Source: Propionibacteriaceae bacterium (GTDB lineage: Bacteria > Actinomycetota > Actinomycetes > Propionibacteriales > Propionibacteriaceae). Taken from it: a stretch of DNA of 8,632 nucleotides. This document shows positions 1 through 7,607 of this stretch, piece by piece (position 1 is the first letter of the stretch; the number at the start of each line of letters is the position of its first letter). The notes under the pieces were generated by a model that did not search any database, was not told the origin of the DNA, and saw nothing but the letters and a program-made list of their open reading frames with translations. A program made the translations under genes and the position numbers. Where the stretch lies: contig DAIEHO010000221.1 of assembly GCA_027353565.1 (NCBI GenBank), positions 1 to 8,632 of the forward strand, read 5' to 3'.

Positions 1-32
1 AGCACGAAGATGAAGGGAAGCACGTAGCTCAT
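1..32 (-). CDS. Start of a probable small DUF2304-type membrane protein (partial, runs off the window)
   Basis: On the minus strand an ATG at 32-30 opens a frame reading MSYVLPFIFVL before the window ends, a hydrophobic N-terminus. The ATG overlaps the TGA of the upstream glycosyltransferase by four bases (ATGA), so the two are probably translationally coupled. In actinobacteria, GT2 enzymes of the dolichyl-phosphate-mannose-synthase type are commonly followed by a small DUF2304 membrane protein, which is the basis for the name. Only eleven residues are visible, so the coding call rests on the overlap and hydrophobicity, and the family is inferred from context. Confidence 0.5.
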   Translation of the reverse strand, partial: MSYVLPFIFV

Positions 33-778
33 GACGACTCCTGCTCGAGCACCTTCGCCGGGCGGGTCAGGGCGATGGCCAGAGCCATCATGGCCCTGAT
101 GAGGAACGCGGCCGCCTTGACCGGGGGGTGGCTGGGTACGCCGGCGGCCCGCTCCCTCATGCTCACCGCGGCCTGACGCACGACCAGCCCGTTGCGGGCC
201 GCGATGACAAGAGCCTCGACGGTGTCGCCGAGGTACTCGGCGGGATAGTCGACCGCGTACAGCGCGGTGGCACGCGGACCGCACAGCTTGAGCCCGGACG
301 TCGTGTCGGTGAGCCTCGTCCGGCAGACCCGCGACAGCGCCCACGACAGCAGGTTCATGGCGACCCTCCGAGGACCGGTCACCGCGTAGTCGCCGCGGCC
401 GGCGAACCTGGCACCCACCACGACATCGGCCCCGGTCTCCTCCATGACCTCGACGAGGTGGTGGACCTCAGCCGGGTCGTGCTGGCCGTCCGCGTCGATC
501 TGCAGCACCTGCGAGTAGCCCTCACGGACCGCGTACGAGAAGCCTGCCCGCCTCGCGCCACCGACCCCGAGGTTGAACGGCAGGTCTATGACGGCCACAC
601 CCTTCGCCTTGGCCACGGTCGAGGTCCGGTCCGTCGAGCCGTCCGACACGACCACGACGTCCCAGTCCGGCAGAACGGCGAGGATCTCGTCGAGACAACC
701 ACCGATGGCCGCCTCCTCGTTCCACGCCGGCAGCACGACCAGACGACGATGGGCGGGCGTGTCGCCGAGCAGCTGCAC
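29..778 (-). CDS. Family 2 glycosyltransferase, polyprenyl/dolichyl-phosphate sugar synthase type
   Basis: A 249-residue GT-A glycosyltransferase. Visible motifs are the nucleotide-binding start VVLPAWNEE (14-22), VSDGSTDRT (44-52), the NLGVGGARR turn (69-77) and the metal-binding DADGQHDP (95-102), the pattern of dolichyl-phosphate mannose synthase (DPM1)-like enzymes that move a sugar from a nucleotide donor to a polyprenyl-phosphate carrier at the inner membrane face. The length fits the single-domain, non-integral form; only a moderately hydrophobic C-terminal helix (about 224-240) is seen, so membrane association may come from the downstream DUF2304-like partner, coupled by an ATGA overlap. 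The GTG start at 778-776 is chosen because AAGAAGGA lies 8 nt upstream. It is divergent from the flippase/GT2 pair, implying a common role in a cell-surface glycan. Donor and acceptor cannot be told from sequence; family call is firm, exact reaction is not. Confidence 0.9.
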   Translation of the reverse strand: MQLLGDTPAHRRLVVLPAWNEEAAIGGCLDEILAVLPDWDVVVVSDGSTDRTSTVAKAKGVAVIDLPFNLGVGGARRAGFSYAVREGYSQVLQIDADGQHDPAEVHHLVEVMEETGADVVVGARFAGRGDYAVTGPRRVAMNLLSWALSRVCRTRLTDTTSGLKLCGPRATALYAVDYPAEYLGDTVEALVIAARNGLVVRQAAVSMRERAAGVPSHPPVKAAAFLIRAMMALAIALTRPAKVLEQESS

Positions 779-786
779 GTTGGTCG

Positions 787-794
787 TCCTTCTT
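787..794 (-). promoter_or_regulatory. Shine-Dalgarno site of the minus-strand glycosyltransferase
   Basis: On the minus strand the sequence reads AAGAAGGA, 8 nt before the GTG at 778-776. It decides the start codon and shows that this gene has a normal leader, unlike the divergent flippase gene. Confidence 0.7.
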
Positions 795-813
795 CCGGCC
801 GGGGGGCCCGATC

Positions 814-819
814 AGCCTA
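814..819 (-). promoter_or_regulatory. Candidate -10 element (TAGGCT) for the minus-strand glycosyltransferase operon
   Basis: TAGGCT on the minus strand fits the actinobacterial TANNNT -10 consensus. Transcription would start near 807, giving a short leader of about 28 nt that holds the Shine-Dalgarno site. No convincing -35 hexamer is seen 16-18 bp upstream, which is common for actinobacterial promoters. Prediction only. Confidence 0.4.
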
Positions 820-884
820 TCCCGATGGGCTCGCCTTCTGCGGTGCCAGGCGCCGCCGCCACAGCACGGCGTCACCTGATAGGC

Positions 885-890
885 CAGACT
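885..890 (+). promoter_or_regulatory. Candidate -10 element (CAGACT) for a leaderless flippase transcript
   Basis: CAGACT ends 6 nt before the GTG at 897. It matches TANNNT except at the first base and is nearly identical in sequence and spacing to the elements before the genes at 6080 and 7608. Transcription starting about 7 nt downstream would begin at the start codon itself. No Shine-Dalgarno sequence lies before this GTG. A clear -35 box is not visible. Confidence 0.5.
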
Positions 891-896
891 GTCGGC

Positions 897-2171
897 GTGA
901 CCGAGGACACCCCGCGTACGGGAGCGGCGCGCCAGCTCTCCACCGGCTCGGCGTCCGTCGCCGCCGGGCTCGGCGTGTTCGGGGTCGCCACGTTCGTCTA
1001 CCTCGGCGTCGTCGGGCGGGACCTCGGCCCGGGCGACTACGCACCGGTCTCGTTGGCGTTCACGCTCGTCAACGCGCTCGGCCTCGGCCTCTTCTTCCCC
1101 GTCGAGCAGGAGACCTCGCGTCTCATGGCGTTCCGCCGAGCCCATGGGTCCACGGCGCCGTCCCTGCGGCACGTCCTCCGCTACCTGGGCATCACCTGGC
1201 TGCTCATCGCCCTGGCCGCGCTCCTGGCCCCGGGGCCGATCGCCAGGACGTTCCTCGCCGGGGAACCGTCCCTGGTCCCTGTCACCGCAGCCGCCCTGGC
1301 CTCGCTCGGCGTCGAGTACCTCGTGCGCGGTTCCCTGTCGGGATCGGGCCGCTACCTCCGCTACGGCGCTCAGCTGGCCATCGACGGCGGCGCGCGCGCC
1401 GGACTGGCCCTCCTGGTGATGGCCCTGGGCTGGGGATCGATCCTCACGTACGCACTCGTGCTGGTCGTCGCACCCCTGCTCGCGGCCGTGCTCACCGTGT
1501 CCTCCAGTGCGGTGCGCTGGTTGCGGCAGTCCCCCACATCCGTCGGGCGAACGCCGATGGCGGCCCTCGTCGCGACGACCGTGGCCTCACAGCTCGTGGC
1601 CAACGCCGGCCCCCTGGCGATCGCGGTGCTGGCCGGTCCGGCGGAACGCACCGGTGCCGGGTCGTTCGTCAGCGCCATCACCGTCGGCCGGATCCCGTTG
1701 TTCCTCTTCGCGGCCGTCCAGGCGGCGTTCCTGCCGACCCTGTCCGGTCTGGTCGCGCGGAAGGCCTTCTCCGAGTTCCGCCACACGCTCCGTGTCGCGC
1801 TGTGGGTGACGGCGGGCGTGGGTCTGGCAGGGGTCGGAGGCGTCGCCCTCATCGGCGAGTGGTTCCTGCACCTCATCTACGGACGCGCGTTCACCGTCTC
1901 GTACGTGGACCTCGTCCTGATCGCGGTGTCGGGAGCGATCTACATGGTCGCGCAGGCCAGCGCACAGGCCGTGCTGTCGCACCGCCGGGACAGGCTGGGC
2001 CTGATCGGCTGGATCTCCGGGCTGGTGGCGACCGTCGCCGCGCTGTGGCTCCCCCTGCCGCTCACGACCCGGGTCGGGGTGGCACTGTGCCTCGGTGCGG
2101 CCGTGTCCGCGGCCGTCCACGGAGTCGTCCTCACCATGACCGTACGGGCCTGGTCGGGGGGACGCGAATGA
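897..2171 (+). CDS. Wzx/MATE-like polysaccharide flippase (polysaccharide biosynthesis transporter)
   Basis: A 424-residue, strongly hydrophobic protein with about 12 predicted membrane helices (first at about 19-40, last near the C-terminus) and short basic loops. The length and helix pattern match the Wzx/MurJ/MATE exporter superfamily, which flips polyprenyl-linked oligosaccharides from the inner to the outer face of the membrane. Family features include the early GRDLGPGDYAPVSLAF segment, a common form after the first helix in Wzx-like proteins, and the GRIPLFLFAAVQAAFLP helix in the second half. The GTG at 897 is preferred over an in-frame ATG at 825 because the CAGACT element sits 6 nt before it, nothing upstream of 825 looks like a ribosome binding site, and residues encoded between the two look non-conserved. 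Its TGA overlaps the ATG of the next glycosyltransferase, so the two form an operon. Substrate unknown. Confidence 0.82.
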   Translation: MTEDTPRTGAARQLSTGSASVAAGLGVFGVATFVYLGVVGRDLGPGDYAPVSLAFTLVNALGLGLFFPVEQETSRLMAFRRAHGSTAPSLRHVLRYLGITWLLIALAALLAPGPIARTFLAGEPSLVPVTAAALASLGVEYLVRGSLSGSGRYLRYGAQLAIDGGARAGLALLVMALGWGSILTYALVLVVAPLLAAVLTVSSSAVRWLRQSPTSVGRTPMAALVATTVASQLVANAGPLAIAVLAGPAERTGAGSFVSAITVGRIPLFLFAAVQAAFLPTLSGLVARKAFSEFRHTLRVALWVTAGVGLAGVGGVALIGEWFLHLIYGRAFTVSYVDLVLIAVSGAIYMVAQASAQAVLSHRRDRLGLIGWISGLVATVAALWLPLPLTTRVGVALCLGAAVSAAVHGVVLTMTVRAWSGGRE

Positions 2172-3193
2172 CATCCGTGAGCGTGGTGATCCTGGCCTAC
2201 GGAGCCGAGGAGTGGCTGGGTGCTGCGGTGTCCAGCGCCCTCGCCACGGACGGCGCCGAGGTGGTCGTCGTCGACAACGGGTGTACCAGCGACGCTGTCC
2301 GACGCCTCCCCACGGGCGGGCGCCTGTTCGTCGTCACGCCGCCCACGAACCTGGGCTTCGCCGGCGGTGTGGACCTTGGCGTGGCCAGCACCACCGGCGA
2401 CGTCGTCTGCATGCTCAACTCGGACGCGGAGCTCGAACCTGGTGCGCTGGACGCCCTGGTCGACGCCCTCGACCACGGCGCCGACCTCGCCGGAGCCGTG
2501 ATCCTGCTCGCTGACTCGCCCGAGGTCGTGAACTCCGCCGGCAACCCTGTCCACGTGCTCGGCCTGGTCTGGGCCGGGCACCTCGACGAGCCACGCGCCT
2601 CCCTCGACCCGGAGGAGGAGCCCACGACGCTGTCCGGTGCCTGCCTCGCCATGCGCCGTACGACGTGGGACGACCTAGGGGGCTTCGACCCGGAGTTCTT
2701 CGCCTACCACGAGGACGTCGACCTCTGCTGGCGCGCCCGTCAACGGGGGCTCACACTGCGTCTGGTCCACGCAGCGGGGGTCCGCCACCACTACGAGTTC
2801 TCCCGCAACGCTCGCAAGATGTACCTCATGGAGCGGAACCGTCTCGTGTTCGTGCTCACCACGTACGAGGCGTCCACGCTCGCGCTGCTCGCGCTCCCGC
2901 TGCTCGCGTTCGACCTGGCCCTTCTGCTCGTCGCCTGGCGCCAGGGCTGGGCGCGGGAGAAGCTCCGCGGCTGGGGGTGGGTGCTCCGCCACCTGCCGTA
3001 CCTCCGCGACCGTCGCCGGCGGGTGGCAGCCGTACGGGTCGTCGGCGACGACGTCCTCGGCGACCTCCTGACGACGACGCTGAGCGCATCACAGCTTCCC
3101 TTGCCGCCCGCGGGACGGCCGCTGGAGCTGCTGCTGCACGGCTGGTGGCGCCTCGGTCGGCGCCTCGGTCGGCGGCGGTCGCTGTCACGCTGA
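2168..3193 (+). CDS. Family 2 glycosyltransferase, rhamnosyltransferase-like
   Basis: A 341-residue GT2 enzyme of the WbbL/RfbF-like group. Seen in order: VVILAY (6-11), VVVVDNG (32-38), NLGFAGGVD (61-69), the metal/nucleotide site LNSDAEL (83-89), LSGACLAMRR (155-164), GGFDPEFF and the acidic HEDVD (181-185) followed by CWRARQRG, the region that holds the likely catalytic base. A hydrophobic stretch near 235-258 could anchor the protein, and the tail is arginine-rich because of a short tandem repeat. Such enzymes add a deoxyhexose or other sugar to a lipid-linked glycan on the cytosolic face. The ATG overlaps the flippase stop by four bases (ATGA) and is preceded by GGGGGGA 5 nt upstream, so it is translationally coupled to the flippase. 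The same reading frame is open far upstream of 2168, but that part lacks any GT2 motif and overlaps the flippase, so it is not coding. The sugar is not assigned. Confidence 0.9.
   Translation: MTSVSVVILAYGAEEWLGAAVSSALATDGAEVVVVDNGCTSDAVRRLPTGGRLFVVTPPTNLGFAGGVDLGVASTTGDVVCMLNSDAELEPGALDALVDALDHGADLAGAVILLADSPEVVNSAGNPVHVLGLVWAGHLDEPRASLDPEEEPTTLSGACLAMRRTTWDDLGGFDPEFFAYHEDVDLCWRARQRGLTLRLVHAAGVRHHYEFSRNARKMYLMERNRLVFVLTTYEASTLALLALPLLAFDLALLLVAWRQGWAREKLRGWGWVLRHLPYLRDRRRRVAAVRVVGDDVLGDLLTTTLSASQLPLPPAGRPLELLLHGWWRLGRRLGRRRSLSR
3147..3170 (+). repeat. Two perfect tandem copies of a 12-bp unit at the 3' end of the glycosyltransferase gene
   Basis: The unit GGCGCCTCGGTC occurs at 3147-3158 and again at 3159-3170. 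It keeps the reading frame and encodes a repeated basic RRLG-type motif, giving an arginine-rich C-terminus. It is likely a small slippage duplication. Confidence 0.85.
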
Positions 3194-3195
3194 GA

Positions 3196-3221
3196 CGGGT
3201 TCCGTCGCGACGGGAGACCCG
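3196..3221 (+). terminator. Candidate terminator hairpin after the flippase/glycosyltransferase operon
   Basis: CGGGT (3196-3200) pairs with ACCCG (3217-3221) and CCGT (3202-3205) with ACGG (3210-3213) around a CGCG loop, with a small asymmetric internal loop between. It starts 3 nt after the stop codon. No T-tract follows, as is usual in high-GC actinobacteria. Stem imperfection keeps confidence moderate. Confidence 0.42.
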
Positions 3222-3313
3222 AAGGGCCGCACCGCTGTTCCGTTCCGGGCTGCGGGCGTGAGAAGATCGCAGGCAGAGGGGGATGCCTCCTCGTTCATTC
3301 CACCAAGGATCGT

Positions 3314-3340
3314 CGGGCACGTACCGCCCGTGGAAAGGAA
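3314..3340 (+). promoter_or_regulatory. 5' leader hairpin and Shine-Dalgarno site of the sugar-ABC ATPase gene
   Basis: CGGGC (3314-3318) can pair with GCCCG (3326-3330) around a 7-nt loop, and the ribosome binding site GGAAAGGAA (3332-3340) begins two bases later, 6-7 nt before the GTG at 3347. The Shine-Dalgarno site is strong and fixes the start. A weak -10-like GAAGAT lies at 3262-3267, which would give a leader of about 70 nt, but I would not call the promoter with confidence. The gap 3222-3313 otherwise shows nothing I recognise. Confidence 0.6.
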
Positions 3341-3346
3341 TCAGCT

Positions 3347-4438
<1,092 letters not shown>

Positions 4439-4461
4439 GTCCGGCCTGACCGCTTCATCGT

Positions 4462-4492
4462 CCGGGGTCCCGTCGTCACGACGGGACCCCGG
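4462..4492 (+). terminator. Strong intrinsic-type terminator hairpin after the ABC ATPase gene
   Basis: A perfect 14-bp stem pairs 4462-4475 with 4479-4492 around the 3-nt loop TCA, beginning 23 nt after the stop codon. The stem core is GGGGTCCCGTCG and its complement. Only TT follows the stem, so it is a GC-rich actinobacterial stem without a U-tract. It separates the ATPase gene from the downstream dehydrogenase gene. Confidence 0.8.
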
Positions 4493-4527
4493 TTCGCGTC
4501 CCGGCGGGGACGGGCGCCCGGTTCGCA

Positions 4528-4548
4528 CGGCATGGCATGCTCATGCCG
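4528..4548 (+). repeat. Perfect 7-bp inverted repeat upstream of the dehydrogenase gene; operator or leader hairpin
   Basis: CGGCATG (4528-4534) and CATGCCG (4542-4548) flank the 7-base spacer GCATGCT, so CATG occurs three times in 21 bp. It lies in the 94-bp gap between the terminator and the dehydrogenase start. A second, bulged stem (CGAGG-G-CC at 4547-4554 with GGCCTCG at 4561-4567) follows immediately, ahead of the Shine-Dalgarno site. It could be a dimeric repressor site or a folded 5' leader; the sequence does not decide. Confidence 0.5.
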
Positions 4549-4576
4549 AGGGCCGAGACCGGCCTCGTGTGTACTG

Positions 4577-4582
4577 AAGGAG
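4577..4582 (+). promoter_or_regulatory. Shine-Dalgarno site of the glucose-6-phosphate dehydrogenase-like gene
   Basis: AAGGAG lies 4 nt before the GTG at 4587. The spacing is short, but the next in-frame GTG at 4599 would be 16 nt away, so 4587 is the better start. Confidence 0.65.
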
Positions 4583-4586
4583 TGTC

Positions 4587-5954
4587 GTGTCCCAAGCCGT
4601 GAACCTCGTCATCCTGGGCGCCTCTGGCGACCTCACCCATCGACTTCTGCTGCCAGGGCTCGGAACTCTGCTGAAGGCCGACCACGGGGTCACCGTGCGG
4701 CTGTCGGGAGCGGGGGCCGAGGACTGGGACAACGGCCACTGGTGCGAGCTCGTCAAGGCAGCGCTCAGCGACGGCGGCTGCTCGGGCGACGAGCTCCAGG
4801 AGATCCTCGCCACCACGACGTACACGAGGATCGACGCGTCCAGCGGCGACGACCTCACGGCCCTGCTCACAGGCCTGCAGGGACGAACCGTGCTGTACTT
4901 CGCGCTGCCGCCGGCCATCACCATGGCCGCCTGCAAGGCCCTGGTGGACGTCCCGCTGCCCGAGGAGCTGTACCTGGCGATCGAGAAGCCGTTCGGTACG
5001 GACGCAGCCAGCGCCCAGGCGTTCAACGAGCTCCTCGCACATCTCCCCCTCCCCGAGTCGCACATCTTCCGCGTCGACCACTACCTCGGCAAGGCGACCG
5101 TGCTGAGCCTCGTGGGCCTACGGTTCACGAACCGCCTGTTCGAGCCGGTGTGGAACGCGACGAACATCGAGAGCATCCACATCGTCGCCGACGAGGCGCT
5201 CGCCCTCGAGGGCCGAGCGGGTTACTACGACCGCGCCGGTGCACTCAAGGACATGATCCAGAGCCACCTGCTGCTCGTGATGGCGCTGCTCTGCATGGAG
5301 GAGCTCGCGACGTTCGACGCGTTCGAGCTGCGGGACCTCCAGGCGCACCTGCTGCGGTCGACCCACCTGTGGGGCGACGACCCGGTGACCGCGTCGAGGC
5401 GCGCGCGCTACACCGCGGGCAAGGTCGGCGACGAGGTCGTGCGCAGCTACGTGGATGAGGAGGGGGTCGACCCGGCGCGCAACACCGAGACGCTCGCCGA
5501 GGTCACCGTCGAGATCCGCAACGCCCGGTGGTCCGGGGTCCCGATCACACTGCGCAGCGGCAAAGCACTCGGCGACGGCGTCCGCCAGATCACCGTCGTG
5601 TTCCGCCCGATCGCGCACACCCCGACCGGCTTCCATGACGAGGCGCCGCGCAACGTCGTCGTCATCGGGCTGTCGCCGGAGTACCTCCGCGTCCAGCTGT
5701 CGACCAACGTCGAGGGGGACAGGCTCAGCCTCGAGCCGACGGTGCTCGACGCCGAGCTCGGCGAGAGCCCGATCCGACCGTACGGCGAGATCCTGTCGCA
5801 CATCCTCGACGGCGACCCGCTGCTCAGCGTTCGCGGTGACGTCGCGGAGGACTGCTGGCGCATCGTGACCCCGGTGCTCGAGGCGTGGGCGGCGGGGCAG
5901 GTCCCCATGGACACGTACGTGGCGGGCTCAGCGGGCCCGAGCAACTGGATCTGA
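4587..5954 (+). CDS. zwf: Glucose-6-phosphate dehydrogenase-like oxidoreductase, divergent
   Basis: A 455-residue member of the G6PDH family, which oxidises glucose 6-phosphate to 6-phosphogluconolactone with NAD(P)+ at the entry to the pentose phosphate pathway. Seen: the Rossmann motif LGASGDLTHR (10-19), IEKPFGTD, the substrate site RVDHYLGK (162-169), NRLFEPVWN, GYYDRAGALKDMIQSH ending in catalytic H227, and RSGKAL with K326. Asp164 and His227 would be the catalytic dyad and Lys169 a substrate ligand. Two usually conserved positions differ: the Lys after Arg in GDLxxRK is Leu20, and the Glu after DHYLGK is Ala170. The protein is also shorter than the usual 480-515 residues. No opcA, tal, tkt, gnd or pgl gene is adjacent. 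It may be a paralogue with altered substrate or cofactor use, so the symbol is provisional. GTG start supported by AAGGAG. Confidence 0.82.
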   Translation: MSQAVNLVILGASGDLTHRLLLPGLGTLLKADHGVTVRLSGAGAEDWDNGHWCELVKAALSDGGCSGDELQEILATTTYTRIDASSGDDLTALLTGLQGRTVLYFALPPAITMAACKALVDVPLPEELYLAIEKPFGTDAASAQAFNELLAHLPLPESHIFRVDHYLGKATVLSLVGLRFTNRLFEPVWNATNIESIHIVADEALALEGRAGYYDRAGALKDMIQSHLLLVMALLCMEELATFDAFELRDLQAHLLRSTHLWGDDPVTASRRARYTAGKVGDEVVRSYVDEEGVDPARNTETLAEVTVEIRNARWSGVPITLRSGKALGDGVRQITVVFRPIAHTPTGFHDEAPRNVVVIGLSPEYLRVQLSTNVEGDRLSLEPTVLDAELGESPIRPYGEILSHILDGDPLLSVRGDVAEDCWRIVTPVLEAWAAGQVPMDTYVAGSAGPSNWI

Positions 5955-5985
5955 CGCCCGGACCCTGGGCACGGTGCGCGGCGAC

Positions 5986-6008
5986 GCCGGACCCACGGAG
6001 GTCCCGGC
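5986..6008 (+). terminator. Weak candidate terminator after the dehydrogenase gene
   Basis: GCCGGACC (5986-5993) can pair with GGTCCCGGC (6000-6008) with one bulged C around a 6-nt loop. It starts 31 nt after the stop codon and precedes the promoter of the next gene. No T-tract follows. The rest of the 125-bp gap holds only that promoter and a CGTACG site at 6025-6030. Confidence 0.35.
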
Positions 6009-6066
6009 CGTAGCCCCGGCGGCCCGTACGGCCCTCATAAGCCGCGCACTGTTTTCCGGGCTAGGG

Positions 6067-6072
6067 CAGACT
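6067..6072 (+). promoter_or_regulatory. Candidate -10 element (CAGACT) for a leaderless DUF4032 transcript
   Basis: CAGACT is followed by exactly 7 nt and then the GTG at 6080. This is the same arrangement as at the flippase and cysS genes. There is no purine-rich Shine-Dalgarno site in the gap between element and start. Transcription would begin at or next to the start codon. Confidence 0.55.
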
Positions 6073-6079
6073 GTGATGC

Positions 6080-7540
6080 GTGCCCCGTTTCGTCTCCGCC
6101 AAACCTGACTCACGGCTGATCCCGTTGCCGTGGGGCACGCCACTGGCGGAATGGCCGACCGAGCATCTCGTCGCCCTCCCCCGCGGCATCTCGCGCCACG
6201 TGGTGCGGTTCATCCGCGTCGGATCGAGCGTGTACGCGGCGAAGGAGGTCATCGAGCACCTCGCGCTCCACGAGTACCGGCTGCTGCACGACCTGATGCG
6301 CATCGGTACGCCGTCGGTCGAGCCGATCGGCGTCATCACGAAGCGTGTCGCGGCGGACGGCACCGAGCTCGACCCGATCCTCATCACGCGTCACCTGCAG
6401 TTCTCGCTCCCGTACCGCTCACTGTTCGCCGCCGGTGTGAAGCAGGACACGGTGAGCAGGCTGATCGACGCGATGGTCGTACTGCTGGCGCGGCTTCACA
6501 TCATCGGCTTCCTGTGGGGTGACGTGTCGCTGTCGAACACGCTGTTCCGCCGCGACGCCGGCTCCTTCGCCGCCTACCTCGTCGACGCCGAGACCGGGGA
6601 GCTCCACGACCAGCTCACCGCGGGACAGCGCGAGCACGACCTCGTCGTCGCCCGTACGAACCTGTTCGGCGACTTCTGCGACCTCCAGGCGGGAGGAATG
6701 CTCGAGGAGAGCCTGGACCCGCTGCACCTGGTGGACATGGTCGAGACCCGGTATCGCGAGCTGTGGGCCGAGCTGACCGGCGTGGAGGAGTTCTCGGGCT
6801 CCGAGCTGGGCCGCATCGAGAGCCGCGTCCGGCGACTCAATGCGCTCGGCTTCGACGTCGCCGAGCTCGACATCCAGACCTCGGACGACGCCTCGCACAT
6901 CCGCATCCAGCCCAAGGTCGTCGACGCGGGCCACCACTCCCGCCGCCTCCTGCGTCTCACCGGCCTCGACACCGAGGAGAACCAGGCCCGCCGCCTGCTC
7001 AACGACCTCGACACGTTCCGCGTCCGCACCGGCCAGCAGCATCTCGACGAGGCGATCGTCGCCCACGAGTGGCTGACCGACGTCTTCGAGCCGGTCATCG
7101 AGATCGTGCCGAACGACCTCAAGGCCAAGCGCGAGCCCGCACAGCTCTTCCACGAGGTGCTCGACTACCGCTGGTACCAGTCGCAGCGCGAGAACCGCGA
7201 CGTCCCGCTGACGGAGGCGACACACGGCTACGTCCAGGACGTGCTGCGCAAGCTCCCCGACGAGGCGATGTCCGCCGACGCGCTCGCGCCGGTCGAAGGA
7301 CGCCAGCTCACCGACCCGTACGACCCGTCGAAGGGCTTCATCGAGGCCGGAGACGACGAGCCCCCGTACGACCCGTGGGAGGCGGCCACCGCCGGGTCCG
7401 AGCCGGAGACGGGCAGTGGCTACTTCGACGTCAGCGCGCTGCGCGCGAAGGCAGCCGCCAAGGAGGCGTCGAAGAAGGACGGCGATCTCAAGCGCTCGGT
7501 GGCGGCACGGAGCCGGGCCGAGGCCGAGCCGGTCGACTGA
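6080..7540 (+). CDS. DUF4032 protein with N-terminal kinase-like domain
   Basis: A 486-residue cytosolic protein (no signal peptide or membrane helix) that I recognise as a DUF4032 family member of actinobacteria. The N-terminal 180 residues carry a kinase-fold pattern like lipopolysaccharide (WaaP/Kdo-type) kinases: YAAKE with Lys55, the helix-C-like Glu65 in LHEYRLL, the catalytic-loop equivalent WGDVSLSN with Asp148 and Asn153, and LVDAETGE with Asp169 in the DFG position. So the ATP and metal ligands appear present, though HRD is replaced by WGD. The middle region (about 200-390) is the DUF4032 part; the tail from about 400 is acidic and proline-rich and then Ala/Lys/Arg-rich, probably disordered. 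Substrate and role are unknown. The GTG start follows a CAGACT element by 7 nt, suggesting a leaderless mRNA. It sits between the G6PDH-like gene and cysS, each apparently with its own promoter. Confidence 0.85.
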   Translation: MPRFVSAKPDSRLIPLPWGTPLAEWPTEHLVALPRGISRHVVRFIRVGSSVYAAKEVIEHLALHEYRLLHDLMRIGTPSVEPIGVITKRVAADGTELDPILITRHLQFSLPYRSLFAAGVKQDTVSRLIDAMVVLLARLHIIGFLWGDVSLSNTLFRRDAGSFAAYLVDAETGELHDQLTAGQREHDLVVARTNLFGDFCDLQAGGMLEESLDPLHLVDMVETRYRELWAELTGVEEFSGSELGRIESRVRRLNALGFDVAELDIQTSDDASHIRIQPKVVDAGHHSRRLLRLTGLDTEENQARRLLNDLDTFRVRTGQQHLDEAIVAHEWLTDVFEPVIEIVPNDLKAKREPAQLFHEVLDYRWYQSQRENRDVPLTEATHGYVQDVLRKLPDEAMSADALAPVEGRQLTDPYDPSKGFIEAGDDEPPYDPWEAATAGSEPETGSGYFDVSALRAKAAAKEASKKDGDLKRSVAARSRAEAEPVD

Positions 7541-7594
7541 AGCCTCGGTCGAGACCGGGTGTCTCTCGGGGGCGGCGGTTCGGAGCGGCTCCCC

Positions 7595-7600
7595 TAGACT
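7595..7600 (+). promoter_or_regulatory. -10 element (TAGACT) for a leaderless cysS transcript
   Basis: TAGACT is a full match to the TANNNT consensus and is followed by 7 nt and the GTG at 7608. The 67-bp gap after the DUF4032 stop codon contains no Shine-Dalgarno site near the start. No clear -35 box is seen. This is the best of the three matching elements in the window. Confidence 0.65.
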
Positions 7601-7607
7601 GCGGTGC

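Noticed and set aside
128..2167. Plus-strand frame open for over 2 kb upstream of the second glycosyltransferase, in the same frame
   Set aside because: It overlaps the minus-strand GT2 and the flippase, is Arg/Pro/Gly-rich with no family motif, and the GT2 fold begins at the ATG at 2168 with its own ribosome binding site. Long open frames without stops are expected at this GC.
7541..7570. CGGTC/GACCG palindrome after the DUF4032 stop as a terminator
   Set aside because: The loop would be only 2 nt and the stem 5 bp, too weak to call.
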